From Patescibacteria group bacterium (GTDB lineage: Bacteria > Patescibacteria > Microgenomatia > Daviesbacterales > UBA10151), in NCBI GenBank assembly GCA_023380995.1, contig JAMCTD010000080.1, forward strand, positions 1 to 5,643: a stretch of 5,643 bases of DNA, written 5' to 3'. The notes below the pieces were generated by a model. The model saw only the letters and a program-made list of their open reading frames with translations. It did not search any database and was not told where the DNA came from. Every line of letters begins with the position of its first letter. The first letter of the stretch is position 1. Shown piece by piece: positions 5,601-5,643 of this stretch. Both the position numbers and the translations under genes were made by a program.

Positions 5601-5643
5601 ATGTTTAAACTGTCCAAAGAAAGCAAGTCACGTTTTACCAAAC
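5601..5643 (+). CDS. Start of a downstream gene, cut by the window edge
   Basis: Only 14 codons are present (MFKLSKESKSRFTK), starting 11 nt after the deacetylase stop, so it probably belongs to the same transcript. No strong ribosome binding site precedes it, only an A-rich run. The opening MFKLxKxSKxxR somewhat resembles the first residues of bacterial queuine tRNA-ribosyltransferases, but 14 residues are far too few to assign a function. Confidence 0.5.
   Translation, partial: MFKLSKESKSRFTK

Overview
The window is AT-rich and gene-dense, and everything recognisable in it concerns the cell envelope. The standard genetic code fits: TGA works as a stop, including in an ATGA gene overlap. 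The gene style suggests a Candidate Phyla Radiation (Patescibacteria, Microgenomates-like) bacterium. The pointers are a KGFA-type N-terminal membrane anchor, a DUF5667-like helical module followed by tandem beta-rich repeats, long Pro/Ser/Thr-rich extracellular linkers and few strong ribosome binding sites. This placement is inferred from style, not from a marker gene.

Layout. On the minus strand, from 2135 off the left edge, lies a large membrane-anchored serine hydrolase of the class A beta-lactamase/D,D-peptidase fold. It carries a long C-terminal extension: DUF5667-like, then two DUF5666/OB-like repeats, then a Pro/Ser/Thr tail. It is broken at about 1850-1880, where roughly 100 nt appear to be missing. 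The loss changes frame and removes the segment that should hold the catalytic SxxK motif. An 80-nt divergent promoter region (2136-2215) contains a perfect 12-bp palindrome. On the plus strand follow a secreted CE4 polysaccharide deacetylase of the IcaB/PgaB-like type (2216-2965), a 158-nt gap with a candidate promoter and interlocking inverted repeats, and an unrecognised Pro/Ser/Thr-rich secreted protein (3124-4017). That last gene is coupled by an ATGA overlap to a membrane-anchored protein that joins VanW-type peptidoglycan-binding repeats to a PgdA-like CE4 deacetylase (4014-5589). This gene is also interrupted, by a single-base +1 frameshift near 4404-4413. A new gene starts at 5601 and runs off the right edge.

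Taken together the locus looks like an envelope-modification cluster: a penicillin-binding-type hydrolase, two different CE4 deacetylases and a probable surface-exposed partner. They would act on peptidoglycan or another N-acetylated glycan outside the membrane. No mobile element, CRISPR array, tRNA or rRNA is visible. The two broken reading frames are the main anomaly. They may be real gene decay or variation, or errors in a low-coverage metagenomic assembly; the sequence alone cannot decide.
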